Source of the DNA: Vineibacter terrae
GTDB taxonomy: Bacteria; Pseudomonadota; Alphaproteobacteria; Reyranellales; Reyranellaceae
Assembly: GCF_008039615.1 (NCBI RefSeq)
Contig: NZ_VDUZ01000024.1
Span: 1 to 64,000, forward strand
Direction of reading: 5' to 3'
DNA: 64,000 nt
The notes under the pieces are model-generated. The model saw nothing but the letters and a program-made list of their open reading frames with translations. It was not told the DNA's origin and made no database searches. The translations under genes were made by a program, and so were the position numbers. This document shows, in pieces, positions 7,391-15,911 of the stretch (positions are counted from its first letter, which is position 1; each line of letters opens with the position of its first letter).

Positions 7391-8533
7391 ATGGACGGCG
7401 ACGCCAAGGCTACAGGACTGGAACTGCGCTCCCTCATCCGCAAGAGCGGCGCGCTCGAGCTATCGCTGGCGAAGGTCGCCGTGCCCGAGCCGGGCCCCGA
7501 CCAGGTCGTGGTGCAGGTGCAGGCCACGCCGATCAACCCGTCGGATCTCGGCCTGCTGCTGGGCCCGGCCGACATGAGCACGGCGACGTCCAGCGGCAGC
7601 GGCGCGGGCATCGTGGTGAGCGCCAAGGTGCCGGCGGCGTCCCTGCCCTTCCTGGCGGCACGGCTGGACCAGGCCATGCCCGTGGGCAACGAGGGCGCCG
7701 GCACCGTGATCGCGGCCGGCAGCGCGGAGGCGGCGCAGGCGCTGCGCGGCAAGACGGTGTCGATGATCGGCGGCGCGATGTACGCGCAGTACCGCCTGAT
7801 CAAGGCCAGCGACTGCCAGGAGCTGCCGGCCGGCACGACACCGGCCGAAGGCGCGTCATGGTTCGTCAATCCGCTGACCGCGCTGGGCATGACCGAGACC
7901 ATGCGGCGCGAGGGCCACAAGGCGCTGGTGCACACCGCCGCGGCCTCGAACCTGGGCCAGATGCTCAACCGGATCTGCCTGGAGGACGGCATCGGCCTGG
8001 TCAACATCGTGCGCAGCGCGGCGCAGGCCAAGACCCTGCGCGACATCGGCGCCAGGCATGTCTGCGATTCCACGTCGCCCAGCTTCGTCGAAGATCTCAC
8101 GCAGGCCCTGGTCGACACCGGCGCGACCATCGCCTTCGACGCCATCGGCGGCGGCACGCTGGCGAGCCAGATCCTGACCTGCATGGAGATGGCGCTCAAC
8201 AAGAGCGCCGCCGGCTACAGCCGCTACGGCTCGAGCACGCACAAGCAGGTCTACATCTACGGCAGCCTCAACACCGCGCCGACCGAGCTCGTGCGCGCCT
8301 ATGGCATGGCCTGGTCGGTGGGCGGCTGGCTGCTGACGCCGTTCCTGCAGAAGATCGGCCGCGCCGAGCAGCAGCGGCTGCGCCAGCGCGTGGTGGCCGG
8401 GCTGAAGACCACGTTCGCCAGCCACTACACCCGGGTCGTGTCGCTGCAAGAGGCGCTGCAGCTCGACAACATCGCCGCCTATGCCAAGCGCGCCACCGGC
8501 GAGAAGTTCCTGATCGATCCCAGCAAGGCCTGA
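7391..8533 (+). CDS. MDR-superfamily NAD(P)H:quinone oxidoreductase-like protein
   Basis: This 380-residue protein resembles zinc-independent medium-chain reductases. It has an N-terminal GroES-like part (PINPSDLGLLLG, GNEGAGTVIAAG), a nucleotide-binding segment around ALVHTAAASNLGQML, and FDAIGGGTLASQIL further on. The cysteines of the structural zinc site of alcohol dehydrogenases are missing. The start at 7391 has GGGAG 7 nt upstream; an in-frame ATG at 7364 is the alternative. Substrate unknown. It is divergent from the IlvD-like gene, so the two may share a control region. Confidence 0.8.
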   Translation: MDGDAKATGLELRSLIRKSGALELSLAKVAVPEPGPDQVVVQVQATPINPSDLGLLLGPADMSTATSSGSGAGIVVSAKVPAASLPFLAARLDQAMPVGNEGAGTVIAAGSAEAAQALRGKTVSMIGGAMYAQYRLIKASDCQELPAGTTPAEGASWFVNPLTALGMTETMRREGHKALVHTAAASNLGQMLNRICLEDGIGLVNIVRSAAQAKTLRDIGARHVCDSTSPSFVEDLTQALVDTGATIAFDAIGGGTLASQILTCMEMALNKSAAGYSRYGSSTHKQVYIYGSLNTAPTELVRAYGMAWSVGGWLLTPFLQKIGRAEQQRLRQRVVAGLKTTFASHYTRVVSLQEALQLDNIAAYAKRATGEKFLIDPSKA

Positions 8534-8550
8534 CAATACGGGATTGCGCC

Positions 8551-8590
8551 GCAGCGAGGGGTCCGGGCATCCCCTGGATCCCTCGCTTGC
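8551..8590. repeat. Degenerate stem-loop, possibly a decayed palindromic element
   Basis: GCAGCGAGGG (8551) pairs with CCCTCGCTTGC (8580-8590) around a GGGGTCC / GGATCC core. The arms resemble the inner arms of the paired palindromes found elsewhere in the window. It lies just after the MDR gene, so it may be a remnant copy or act as a transcription stop; there is no T-run. Confidence 0.4.
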
Positions 8591-8682
8591 ATTCGGGGCG
8601 ACAGGAGCCGTCACGACAACGTCATCCAGCGGAGCCGCTTTCGGAGTAGGCTCCCCTTCCGTCGTCAGGGGGAAGCAGAGAC

Positions 8683-10293
8683 ATGAATGCGATCAGCCTT
8701 GCCTTCACGCCGCGCTATGTTGTGCTCACGCTCTGCGTGCTGGTGGCCGTCGTCTGCCTGGTGCTGTCGTTCGTCTATTCCGGGTTCCTGATCCCGTTCG
8801 TGATCGCGGCGGCGCTGGTCGGCCTGGGCGCGCACGACCTGCTGCAGACCAGGCACAGCATCCTGCGCAACTACCCGATCGCGGCCCGTATCCGCTTCCT
8901 GCTCGAGGAGATCCGGCCCGAGATCCGCCAGTACTTCCTGGAGAGCGACACCGACGGCGCGCCCTTCAGCCGCGACCAGCGCTCGATCGTCTACCAGCGC
9001 GCCAAGGGCCAGCTCGACAAGAAGCCGTTCGGCACCCAGCTCGACGTCTACGGCACGCCGTTCGAATGGCTGAGCCACTCGATCGCCGCGCGCCGCCCCT
9101 CGAAAGGGCCGTTCCGGGTCACCATCGGCGGGCCGGACTGCAAGCAGCCCTACTCGGCCTCGGTGTTCAACATCTCGGCGATGAGCTTCGGCGCATTGTC
9201 GGCCAACGCCGTGCGGGCGCTGAACAAGGGCGCCAAGAAGGGCGGCTTCGCCCACGACACCGGCGAAGGCGGCTTCAGCCCCTATCACCGCGAATATGGC
9301 GGCGACATCATCTGGGAGATCGGCAGCGGCTATTTCGGCTGCCGCAACCCCGACGGCACGTTCAGCGCCGAGCGCTTCAGCGAGACCGTGGCCAATCCGC
9401 AGATCAAGATGGTCGAGATCAAGCTGTCGCAGGGCGCCAAGCCCGGCCATGGCGGCGTGCTGCCCGGCGCCAAGGTCTCGGCCGAGATCGCCGCCACGCG
9501 CGGCGTGCCGCAGGGCGTCGACTGCATCTCGCCGCCCAGCCATTCGGCGTTCTCGACGCCGCTGGAGCTGATGCAGTTCATCGCCCGCCTGCGCGAGCTC
9601 AGCGGCGGGCGGCCGGTCGGCTTCAAGCTCTGCGTCGGCCATCCCTGGGAATTCCTCGGCATCTGCAAGGCGATGCTGGAGAGCGGCATCTATCCCGACT
9701 TCATCGTCGTCGACGGCACCGAAGGCGGCACCGGCGCCGCCCCGCTGGAATTCATCGACCATGTCGGCATGCCGCTGCGCGATGGCCTGATGTTCGTGCA
9801 CAACGCCCTGGTCGGGCTCGGCATCCGCGACCGCATCCGCGTCGGCGCCAGCGGCAAGATCACCACGGCGTTCGACCTGGCACGCGCCCTGGCGCTGGGC
9901 GCCGACTGGTGCAACGCCGCGCGCGGCTTCATGTTCGCGCTGGGCTGCATCCAGTCGCAGAGCTGCCACACCGACCGCTGCCCGGTCGGCGTCACCTCGC
10001 AGGATCCGCTGCGCATGCGCGCGCTGGTCGTGCCCGACAAGGCCGAGCGCGTCTACCGCTTCCACCGCTCGACCCTGAAGGCGCTGGCCGAGGTGGTGGC
10101 CGCCGCCGGGCTGGAGCATCCGAAGGATCTGCAGCCGCGCCATTTCTCCCAGCGCGTCGCGCCCAACCTGGTGCAGCGCTTCGACCAGATCTACCGCTTC
10201 GTCAAGCCCGGCGAGCTGCTGGCCGGCACCGACGATCCGCGCTTCGCCGATGCCTGGCGCACGGCGCGCGCCGACAGCTTCGCGCCGGGGTGA
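8683..10293 (+). CDS. Membrane-anchored FMN-binding glutamate-synthase-family protein
   Basis: This 536-residue protein begins with two hydrophobic segments (about residues 9-29 and 33-48), followed by the FMN/Fe-S synthase domain of the GltB family. Recognisable parts are NISAMSFGALSANAV, the GGFAHDTGEGG loop, KLSQGAKPGHGG and the 3Fe-4S cluster motif C-x5-C-x4-C around residues 422-433 (GCIQSQSCHTDRCPVG). The glutaminase domain of true glutamate synthase is absent, so ammonia-channelling synthesis is unlikely. The physiological reaction of these stand-alone synthase-domain proteins is not settled. A GGGGGAA ribosome site precedes the ATG. Confidence 0.85.
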   Translation: MNAISLAFTPRYVVLTLCVLVAVVCLVLSFVYSGFLIPFVIAAALVGLGAHDLLQTRHSILRNYPIAARIRFLLEEIRPEIRQYFLESDTDGAPFSRDQRSIVYQRAKGQLDKKPFGTQLDVYGTPFEWLSHSIAARRPSKGPFRVTIGGPDCKQPYSASVFNISAMSFGALSANAVRALNKGAKKGGFAHDTGEGGFSPYHREYGGDIIWEIGSGYFGCRNPDGTFSAERFSETVANPQIKMVEIKLSQGAKPGHGGVLPGAKVSAEIAATRGVPQGVDCISPPSHSAFSTPLELMQFIARLRELSGGRPVGFKLCVGHPWEFLGICKAMLESGIYPDFIVVDGTEGGTGAAPLEFIDHVGMPLRDGLMFVHNALVGLGIRDRIRVGASGKITTAFDLARALALGADWCNAARGFMFALGCIQSQSCHTDRCPVGVTSQDPLRMRALVVPDKAERVYRFHRSTLKALAEVVAAAGLEHPKDLQPRHFSQRVAPNLVQRFDQIYRFVKPGELLAGTDDPRFADAWRTARADSFAPG

Positions 10294-10298
10294 CCTCT

Positions 10299-10384
10299 GT
10301 CATCCCGAGCGCAGCGAGGGATCTCCCGCGAATGGCCGCACGGTGCTTCTTTCGCGGGAGATCCCTCGCTGCGCTCGGGATGAC
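10299..10384. repeat. 86-bp paired palindrome (REPIN-like), copy A
   Basis: Near-perfect inverted arms of about 32 bp read GTCATCCCGAGCGCAGCGAG then GGATCTCCCGCGA, around a short centre with GCACGGTGC. It sits 5 bp after the synthase-domain gene and before the hydroxyacid dehydrogenase gene. Other copies in the window share arms and centre. Confidence 0.9.
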
Positions 10385-10424
10385 GGCGGTGGTGATATAA
10401 ACATCGAACGTTCCGGAGGACGCC

Positions 10425-11402
10425 ATGAAGGTCACGATCCTCGACGACTATCACGACACGCTGCGCACGCTCGATTGCTTCAGCAAGCTGGCCGGCCATG
10501 ATGTCACGATCTGGAACGACCATCTGCAGGACGTCGAGCCGCTGGCGGCGCGCCTGCGCGACACCGAGGCGCTGGTGCTGATCCGCGAGCGCACGCAGAT
10601 CCGCAGCACCCTGCTGGAGCGCCTGCCCAGGCTGCGGCTGATCAGCCAGCGCAGCGTCTATCCGCATATCGACATCGATGCCTGCACGCGGCTGGGCGTG
10701 ATCGTGTCGTCGAACCTGCATGCCGGCACGCCCTCCTACGCCACCGCCGAGCTGACCTGGGGGCTGGTGCTGGCGGCGATGCGCCAGATCCCGCAGCAGA
10801 TGGCGTCGCTGAAGGCCGGCACCTGGCAGACCGGCGTCGGCAGCACCGTGCGCGGCAAGACGCTGGGCATCTACGGCTACGGCCGCATCGGCAAGGTGGT
10901 GGCCGAATACGGCAAGGCGTTCGGCATGAACGTGCTGGTGTGGGCGCGGCCTGATTCGCTCGCCAAAGCCCGGGCCGATGGCTGGCCGGTGGCGGCCAGC
11001 AAGGCGGAATTCTTCGAACGCTGCGACGTGATCTCGCTGCACATGCGCCTGGTCGAGGCGACGCGCGGCATCGTCACCGCCGAGGACCTGGCGCGCATGA
11101 AGCCGACGGCGCTGCTGGTCAACACCAGCCGCGCGCCGCTGGTCGCGCCCGGCGCGCTGGCCGCGGCGCTGCGCGCCGGCCGCCCGGGCATGGCCGCGGT
11201 CGACGTCTTCGAGGAAGAGCCGGTGCGCGATCCGGCGCATCCGCTGCTGGCGCTCGACAATGTCGTGGCCACGCCGCATATCGGCTACGTCTCGCGCGAG
11301 GAGTACGAGCTGCAGTTCGCCGACATCTTCGACCAGATCGTCGCCTACGCCGCGGGCACGCCCACCAACGTGGTGAACCCCGACGTGCTCGCGAAGACGT
11401 AA
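10425..11402 (+). CDS. D-2-hydroxyacid dehydrogenase family protein
   Basis: This 325-residue NAD(P)-dependent oxidoreductase has the Rossmann loop GYGRIG (151-156). The catalytic set of the family is Arg236 in NTSRAPLV, Glu265 in DVFEEEP and His285 in TPHIGYV. These enzymes interconvert 2-keto acids and D-2-hydroxy acids. The amino-terminal lid ([11 protein letters not shown]) resembles the subgroup annotated as phosphoglycerate dehydrogenase-like, but substrate is not predictable. GGAGG is 5 nt upstream of the ATG. It follows a palindromic element, so independent transcription is likely. Confidence 0.88.
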   Translation: MKVTILDDYHDTLRTLDCFSKLAGHDVTIWNDHLQDVEPLAARLRDTEALVLIRERTQIRSTLLERLPRLRLISQRSVYPHIDIDACTRLGVIVSSNLHAGTPSYATAELTWGLVLAAMRQIPQQMASLKAGTWQTGVGSTVRGKTLGIYGYGRIGKVVAEYGKAFGMNVLVWARPDSLAKARADGWPVAASKAEFFERCDVISLHMRLVEATRGIVTAEDLARMKPTALLVNTSRAPLVAPGALAAALRAGRPGMAAVDVFEEEPVRDPAHPLLALDNVVATPHIGYVSREEYELQFADIFDQIVAYAAGTPTNVVNPDVLAKT

Positions 11403-11468
11403 CCGGTCGCGGAAGTAGCCGCGGTTCGCATATCGGTTCAGGAGGCTGTTCGTCAGGGGAGGCTGGCC

Positions 11469-12575
11469 ATGACACGTTCACGTCCTGTCGTGCTTGCGGT
11501 CGCAGCTTGCTTCAGCGTCTCAGTGGCCACCGCCGTCGCGGCGCCGGATGACATTCCACCCGTCGCCCCTGAGAGCGGACCTTGGGATGCAGGCGACGGT
11601 TTCAAGTTCGACAAGAAGGAAAAGAAGAAGCGCAAGGCGTTAAGCGGAATCGCCTGCCCGGCGAACGCGTCGGGACAGCGTTTGTGCCTGGCCGTGTTCG
11701 ACGAAGGCGGCGAAGCACGCTACCTGGTGATCAGGGATGGGGCGTACACCGTGGACAATGAACCGGTCGTCCTCGTTCCCGGCGATGTCGAACTGGACGC
11801 GGAAGCAGCCGCTACCGGAAGCGGCTTCTACTACGTCACCGGATCGCACAGCGCCAAGCGCAATGATTGCGACAACAATCCTGAAAGCAGGCGTGTCATC
11901 CGGTTCAGGGTGGATCCTGGCACAGGCCGGGCGCTACGAGCAGCAGGCCCCGGCGCAGAACTGGCGGGCTACGCCAGCACCGACAGGCTTTGGACCGTGA
12001 TGGCAGCCGTCCCAGGGCTGAAGGATCATGTGGGCAATCATATGTGCCTCGGCACGCAGCCCCCAAAGGACGCGCCGCATCTGCCGGGCAAGCGCGGTGT
12101 CAACATCGAGGGCCTTGCGTTCATGGGCGGACGACTGTTCTTTGGCTTTCGCGGTCCGGCGATCGACGGCACCGCCCGGATCCTGGACGTCGACGCCGAT
12201 GCACTGTTTGGCACGGCCGACCCTGGTCCGAAGCTGTCGACGATCTGGGTCGGCCCGGGCCGGGCTATCCGCGACCTGCATGCGGTACGCGACGGCATCC
12301 TCGTGCTCGCGGGCCCCGACGACGACGCGCAGAACAAGGACGTCCCCTGGATCGTGATGCGCTGGGACGGTCAGCACACGGGCAGTGCGACAGGCAAGCC
12401 GAAACCTCTGGCACGGCTTGTTCTGGATAGTGTCGTGAAGCGGCCCTGCGACGACGAGCTCAAGCCGGAAGCGATGGCGGTGGTCGACGACAAGCCCGGA
12501 GAGCCGTACCGCGTGATAATCTTCTCCGACGGCATGTGTGATGGCGGGCCGCTCGGCTTCTCGATTCGGCGGTGA
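11469..12575 (+). CDS. Secreted DUF3616 protein
   Basis: This 368-residue protein has a clear signal peptide (hydrophobic residues 6-24, likely cleavage after AVAA), then a Lys-rich segment KKEKKKRK. The body contains VNIEGLAFMGGRLFFGFRGP near residue 212, the hallmark of DUF3616. It also has repeated strand-like stretches (RYLVIRDG, RVIRFRVD, RILDVDADALF) that suggest a beta-propeller. Paired Cys residues (CPANASGQRLC, RPCDDE/GMCDG) could form disulfides in the periplasm. The biochemical function is not known. Base composition is slightly less GC-rich than its neighbours. Confidence 0.75.
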   Translation: MTRSRPVVLAVAACFSVSVATAVAAPDDIPPVAPESGPWDAGDGFKFDKKEKKKRKALSGIACPANASGQRLCLAVFDEGGEARYLVIRDGAYTVDNEPVVLVPGDVELDAEAAATGSGFYYVTGSHSAKRNDCDNNPESRRVIRFRVDPGTGRALRAAGPGAELAGYASTDRLWTVMAAVPGLKDHVGNHMCLGTQPPKDAPHLPGKRGVNIEGLAFMGGRLFFGFRGPAIDGTARILDVDADALFGTADPGPKLSTIWVGPGRAIRDLHAVRDGILVLAGPDDDAQNKDVPWIVMRWDGQHTGSATGKPKPLARLVLDSVVKRPCDDELKPEAMAVVDDKPGEPYRVIIFSDGMCDGGPLGFSIRR

Positions 12576-12688
12576 GGGAGCGCCGGCGGCATTATGGTGA
12601 GGAAGGCGCCGGCGACGCCCCTTGGTGGCGCCAGCAGCACCTACGCCGAGCGCAGCCCGCTGCCGATCCTGTGAGGCACGACTCCATC

Positions 12689-13252
12689 ATGCGCACGTTC
12701 GCCATCCTGCTGCTGCTCATGCTCAGCGCCAGACATGCCGCCGCCAGCGACGCGGCGGCATGGGCGGCGCTGCGGGCCGATGGCCATATCGCCCTGATGC
12801 GGCACGCCGATGCGCCCGGTGTCGCCGATCCGCCGGGCTTCCGGCTCGACGACTGCGCCACGCAGCGCAACCTCAGCGCCAAGGGCCGCGCCGATGCCGT
12901 AGCCGTGGGTGTCCGCCTCAAGGCCCAGGGAGCACGCCTGGGCCGCATCGTGAGCTCGCCCTGGTGCCGCTGCGTCGACACCGCGGCCCTGATGGATATC
13001 GGCCGAATCGAGATCGAGCCGACGTTCAGCAACGCCGTCGTGCTGAGCGACCGCCGGGCCGAGCTCGCTCAAGGCGCCCGCGACATCATGCGCGCCTGGA
13101 AGGGGCCGGGCGCGTTGCTCGCCGTCACCCACGGCGCCAACATCCAGGCCCTGATCGGCTACAATCCCGGTGCGGGCGAGATCGTCGTCGTGACGCCGCA
13201 AGCGGACGGCACGCTACGCGAGATCGGACGCCTGCCGGTGCCCCAACGCTGA
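12689..13252 (+). CDS. Secreted histidine phosphatase family protein
   Basis: This 187-residue protein starts with a signal peptide (MRTFAILLLLMLSARHAAAS). The phosphoglycerate-mutase-like active site is visible as LMRHADAPG (nucleophilic His), NLSAKGRADA, SSPWCRCVDTA and VTHGANI (second catalytic His). The start is set at the signal peptide, although the frame is open further upstream. Family members remove phosphate from small molecules or proteins in the envelope; the substrate is unknown. It begins about 110 bp after the DUF3616 gene. Confidence 0.82.
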   Translation: MRTFAILLLLMLSARHAAASDAAAWAALRADGHIALMRHADAPGVADPPGFRLDDCATQRNLSAKGRADAVAVGVRLKAQGARLGRIVSSPWCRCVDTAALMDIGRIEIEPTFSNAVVLSDRRAELAQGARDIMRAWKGPGALLAVTHGANIQALIGYNPGAGEIVVVTPQADGTLREIGRLPVPQR

Positions 13253-13265
13253 CACTGGAGACGTC

Positions 13266-14006
13266 ATGTCCTTGCATCCCGATCTGAACGGCCGCGTGGC
13301 GCTGGTCACCGGCGCCTCGCGCGGCATCGGCAAGGCGATCGCGCTGACGCTGGCCGAGGCCGGCGCCGCCGTGGCGGTGAACTACCACAGCCGCGCCGCC
13401 GAGGCGCGGCGCGTGGTCGAGGCCATCGGCACCGGCGGCCGGCGCGCCATCGCCTGCGCGGCGGACGTCTCCGACAGCGGCGCCGTCGCCGCGATGGTGC
13501 GCCAGATCGAGGTCGAGCTCGGCGCCGTCGACGTGCTGGTCAACAACGCCGGCATCGGCATCGCGCGCGGGCTGGACGATCTCAGCGAAGCCGACTTCGA
13601 CCGCACCATCGCGGTGAACCTGAAGTCGGCGTTCCTGTGCACCCAGGCGGTGCTGCCGGGCATGCGCGCCCGGCGCTGGGGCCGCATCGTCAACATCACC
13701 TCGGGCGCGGCGCGCGGCAGCGGCATCGTGGGCGTGCATTACAACGCCTCGAAGGCCGGCATGGAGGGATTGACGCGCGGCTACAGCACACGTGTCGTGA
13801 AGGACGGCATCACCGTCAACGCCGTGGCGCCGTCGCTGATCGAGACCGACATGATCGGCGGCCATCGCGAGGAGCGCGCCGCGCGCGTGCCGCTGGGCCG
13901 CCTGGGCACGCCCGAGGAAGTGGCGCAGGCCACGCTAATGGTGATCGGCAACGCCTACATGACAGGCCAGACAATACAGGTGAACGGTGGCATGCACTTC
14001 ATTTGA
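13266..14006 (+). CDS. Short-chain dehydrogenase/reductase (FabG-like)
   Basis: This 246-residue classical SDR has the cofactor loop TGASRGIG (15-22), NNAG, the catalytic Ser in NITSGAA, and Tyr/Lys in HYNASKAG, ending with the typical GQTIQVNGG. It is probably a soluble NADP-dependent 3-oxoacyl or sugar/alcohol reductase. FabG itself is normally in the fab cluster, so this is more likely a paralogue. GGAGACGTC precedes the ATG. It lies 13 bp after the phosphatase gene and 12 bp before prmA, consistent with co-transcription. Confidence 0.88.
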   Translation: MSLHPDLNGRVALVTGASRGIGKAIALTLAEAGAAVAVNYHSRAAEARRVVEAIGTGGRRAIACAADVSDSGAVAAMVRQIEVELGAVDVLVNNAGIGIARGLDDLSEADFDRTIAVNLKSAFLCTQAVLPGMRARRWGRIVNITSGAARGSGIVGVHYNASKAGMEGLTRGYSTRVVKDGITVNAVAPSLIETDMIGGHREERAARVPLGRLGTPEEVAQATLMVIGNAYMTGQTIQVNGGMHFI

Positions 14007-14018
14007 CAGGTCCGGCGC

Positions 14019-14921
14019 ATGACCGCCTGGAAAGTTTCGGCTGTCGTGCCGGCGTCGGCCGTGGCGCGCTTCGATGCGGCATTGTCAGACATCCTGGTCG
14101 ACGACACGCTGGTGGTCTCGACCGTCGAGACCTCGCGCGACGGTCCCTGGCGCAGCGAGGTGTTCGGCGCCGGCGACCTCGACGCCGCCTTGCGCGAGCG
14201 CCTCGCCGACGCGATCGCGGCCGCAGCGCAGGCGGCCGGCATCGCGCCGCCGCAGCACGCCGTCGAGATGCTGCCCGACACCGACTGGGTGGCGGAGAAC
14301 CAGCGCTCGTTCCAGCCCTTCGCTGTCGGGCCGTTCTGGGTCCATCCCTCACATGAGCCGGGCCAGCCGCCGACCGGCGCCATCCCGCTGCGCATCGATG
14401 CCGGCCTGGCGTTCGGCACCGGCACGCATGCCACGACCCGCGGCTGCCTGGAGGCGATCGCCGCGCTCGACCCGGCCCGCGGCCGGCGCGCCATCGATGT
14501 CGGCTGCGGCAGCGGCATCCTGGCGATCGCGATGGCCAAGCTGTGGCGCCGGCCGATCCTGGGCAGCGACAACGATCCCGAGGCCGTGGCCGTGGCGCGC
14601 GAGAACGCCGGGCTCAATTCAGCCGCCGACCTGTGCACATTCCACGTCGCCGACGGCCTCGAATCGCCGGCGCTGGCCGAGGCGTCGCCTTTCGACCTGA
14701 TCGTGGCCAACATCCTGGCGCAGCCCCTGATCGACCTGGCGCCCGCCTTCGCCCGCGCCACGGCGCCGGGCGCGACGCTGATTCTGGCCGGACTGCTGGC
14801 CGAGCAGGAGGACGAGGTCTGCGCCGCCTACGCGCCGCTCGGCTTCCCGCGCATCGCCCGTGTCGAGCACGAGACCGGCGGCGCGGCCTGGCCGACCCTG
14901 ACCCTGCGCCGCGGCGGCTGA
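14019..14921 (+). CDS. prmA: Ribosomal protein L11 methyltransferase
   Basis: This 300-residue SAM-dependent enzyme trimethylates lysines and the N terminus of ribosomal protein L11 in the cytoplasm. The N-terminal L11-recognition domain is followed by the diagnostic segment DAGLAFGTGTHATTRGCLE, the SAM motif DVGCGSGILAIA, and VANILAQPL in place of the NPPY-type motif. The length and motif order match PrmA. It is tightly linked to the SDR gene upstream and followed by a paired palindrome. Confidence 0.93.
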   Translation: MTAWKVSAVVPASAVARFDAALSDILVDDTLVVSTVETSRDGPWRSEVFGAGDLDAALRERLADAIAAAAQAAGIAPPQHAVEMLPDTDWVAENQRSFQPFAVGPFWVHPSHEPGQPPTGAIPLRIDAGLAFGTGTHATTRGCLEAIAALDPARGRRAIDVGCGSGILAIAMAKLWRRPILGSDNDPEAVAVARENAGLNSAADLCTFHVADGLESPALAEASPFDLIVANILAQPLIDLAPAFARATAPGATLILAGLLAEQEDEVCAAYAPLGFPRIARVEHETGGAAWPTLTLRRGG

Positions 14922-14962
14922 AACAAGGGAACTGCTCGCGGCGCTGGAAGTAGGTATGGCTT

Positions 14963-15048
14963 GTCATCCCGAGCGCTGCGAGGGATCTCCTGCGGCGAGG
15001 CGCACGGTGCGCCATTCGCGGGAGATCCCTCGCTGCGCTCGGGATGAC
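14963..15048. repeat. 86-bp paired palindrome (REPIN-like), copy B
   Basis: It has the same arms as the copy at 10299 with a few changes (CGCTGCGAG, TCCTGCG in the left arm) and centre GCGCACGGTGCGC. It lies between the convergent prmA and DUF1127 genes. Confidence 0.9.
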
Positions 15049-15114
15049 GGAAAGGACGGCAGGAGGGCCAACTCCACTGACCGGGACACCCCAAAGACAA
15101 CGATCGGGGACGGC

Positions 15115-15152
15115 CCCCAAAGAAAACGGCCGGCGGGGGTGCCGCCGGCCGT
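15115..15152 (-). terminator. Rho-independent terminator of the DUF1127 gene
   Basis: On the minus strand an 11-bp stem ACGGCCGGCGG / CCGCCGGCCGT with a short loop is followed by TTTTCTTT. It lies about 30 bp after the DUF1127 stop codon and has all features of an intrinsic terminator. Confidence 0.85.
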
Positions 15153-15182
15153 GGAGGTTGAGGGAGACAGACTGAAAGACGT

Positions 15183-15563
15183 TCAGGCGACCCGGTTCAC
15201 CACGTCGTCGTTGAAGGACGACGCCGCGGACGAGCGGTTCAGCGCGCGCGGCATAAAACCGCTGGCGCTCGACACCGCGGCGCGGATCTCGCTGCGGCTG
15301 ATGCCGATATCGGCCAGCATCCGGTTATCCAGCGCGGCCAGTTCGGCCATGGCCTGGCGGCGGCGGTTGGCCGCCCGGATCGAGGCGATGAGCTTGGCCA
15401 GACCACTGCCGATCCAGGTGCCAACGGTCGCGGCGCGGTCGTGTCGCGCCAGATGTTCGACCGTAGCCCGGTCCGCATGGGCCTGGGTGGACCCGAAGCC
15501 CGCACCGGCCGGCGCGACTCCGCTTGCCGTTGCCTGAGTGACGGTAAGCTTCTGGGACTGCAT
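15183..15563 (-). CDS. DUF1127 domain small protein
   Basis: This 126-residue protein has a C-terminal DUF1127 motif, with a basic helix (ASIRAANRRRQAMAELAALD) followed by DNRMLADIGISRSEI. Short DUF1127 proteins in alphaproteobacteria have been linked to RNA turnover and to phosphate and stress adaptation. This one is longer than the 45-75-residue forms, with an Ala/Thr-rich N-terminal half of no recognised fold. The ATG is preceded by AGGAG about 10 nt upstream. It is monocistronic with its own strong terminator, as expected for an abundant stress-type transcript. Confidence 0.8.
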   Translation of the reverse strand: MQSQKLTVTQATASGVAPAGAGFGSTQAHADRATVEHLARHDRAATVGTWIGSGLAKLIASIRAANRRRQAMAELAALDNRMLADIGISRSEIRAAVSSASGFMPRALNRSSAASSFNDDVVNRVA

Positions 15564-15911
15564 GAGAAGGGTACTCCTGTTCGATGATTGCCGCCGACGA
15601 TACGCTGCCGTCGACGCACGACCCATGTCGCACTGCACAATATGGTTGCTACAGCGCAGCATTTAAGCGCAAGTTTCCCGAGTCAGCTATGCATTTAGCT
15701 CATGGATTGATCATTTTTGGGACGCAATTGGGCTCGTACGCAATAAAGGGCATGTATAATTTCTGCATCGACACGAATATGATGCAAACCCATGTTGGAC
15801 CGGCACATATCGAGCTGGTGCAGTCTTGAATCCAAGGTCGTTGACGACGCACTGCAGCAAAGTCACGAATAGACCCATGACCCGTTCCATTCGGCCCGCA
15901 GGAGTCCGTGC
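15564..15911. other. AT-richer divergent intergenic region
   Basis: About 350 bp separate the DUF1127 gene from the aminopeptidase gene. The section 15640-15800 is clearly lower in GC than its surroundings and contains TATAAT (15755-15760), but no well-spaced -35 was found on the same strand. An 81-codon open frame on the plus strand has no ribosome site or family likeness. The region probably holds both divergent promoters. Confidence 0.4.

Noticed and set aside
15700-15760. Sigma70 promoter TTGGGC ... TATAAT for the aminopeptidase gene
   Set aside because: The spacer between the two boxes is 21 bp, too long for a normal promoter.
15584-15829. 81-codon plus-strand frame in the DUF1127-aminopeptidase gap
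   Set aside because: No ribosome-binding site, no conserved motif and an AT-rich base composition unlike the coding regions; better read as promoter DNA.
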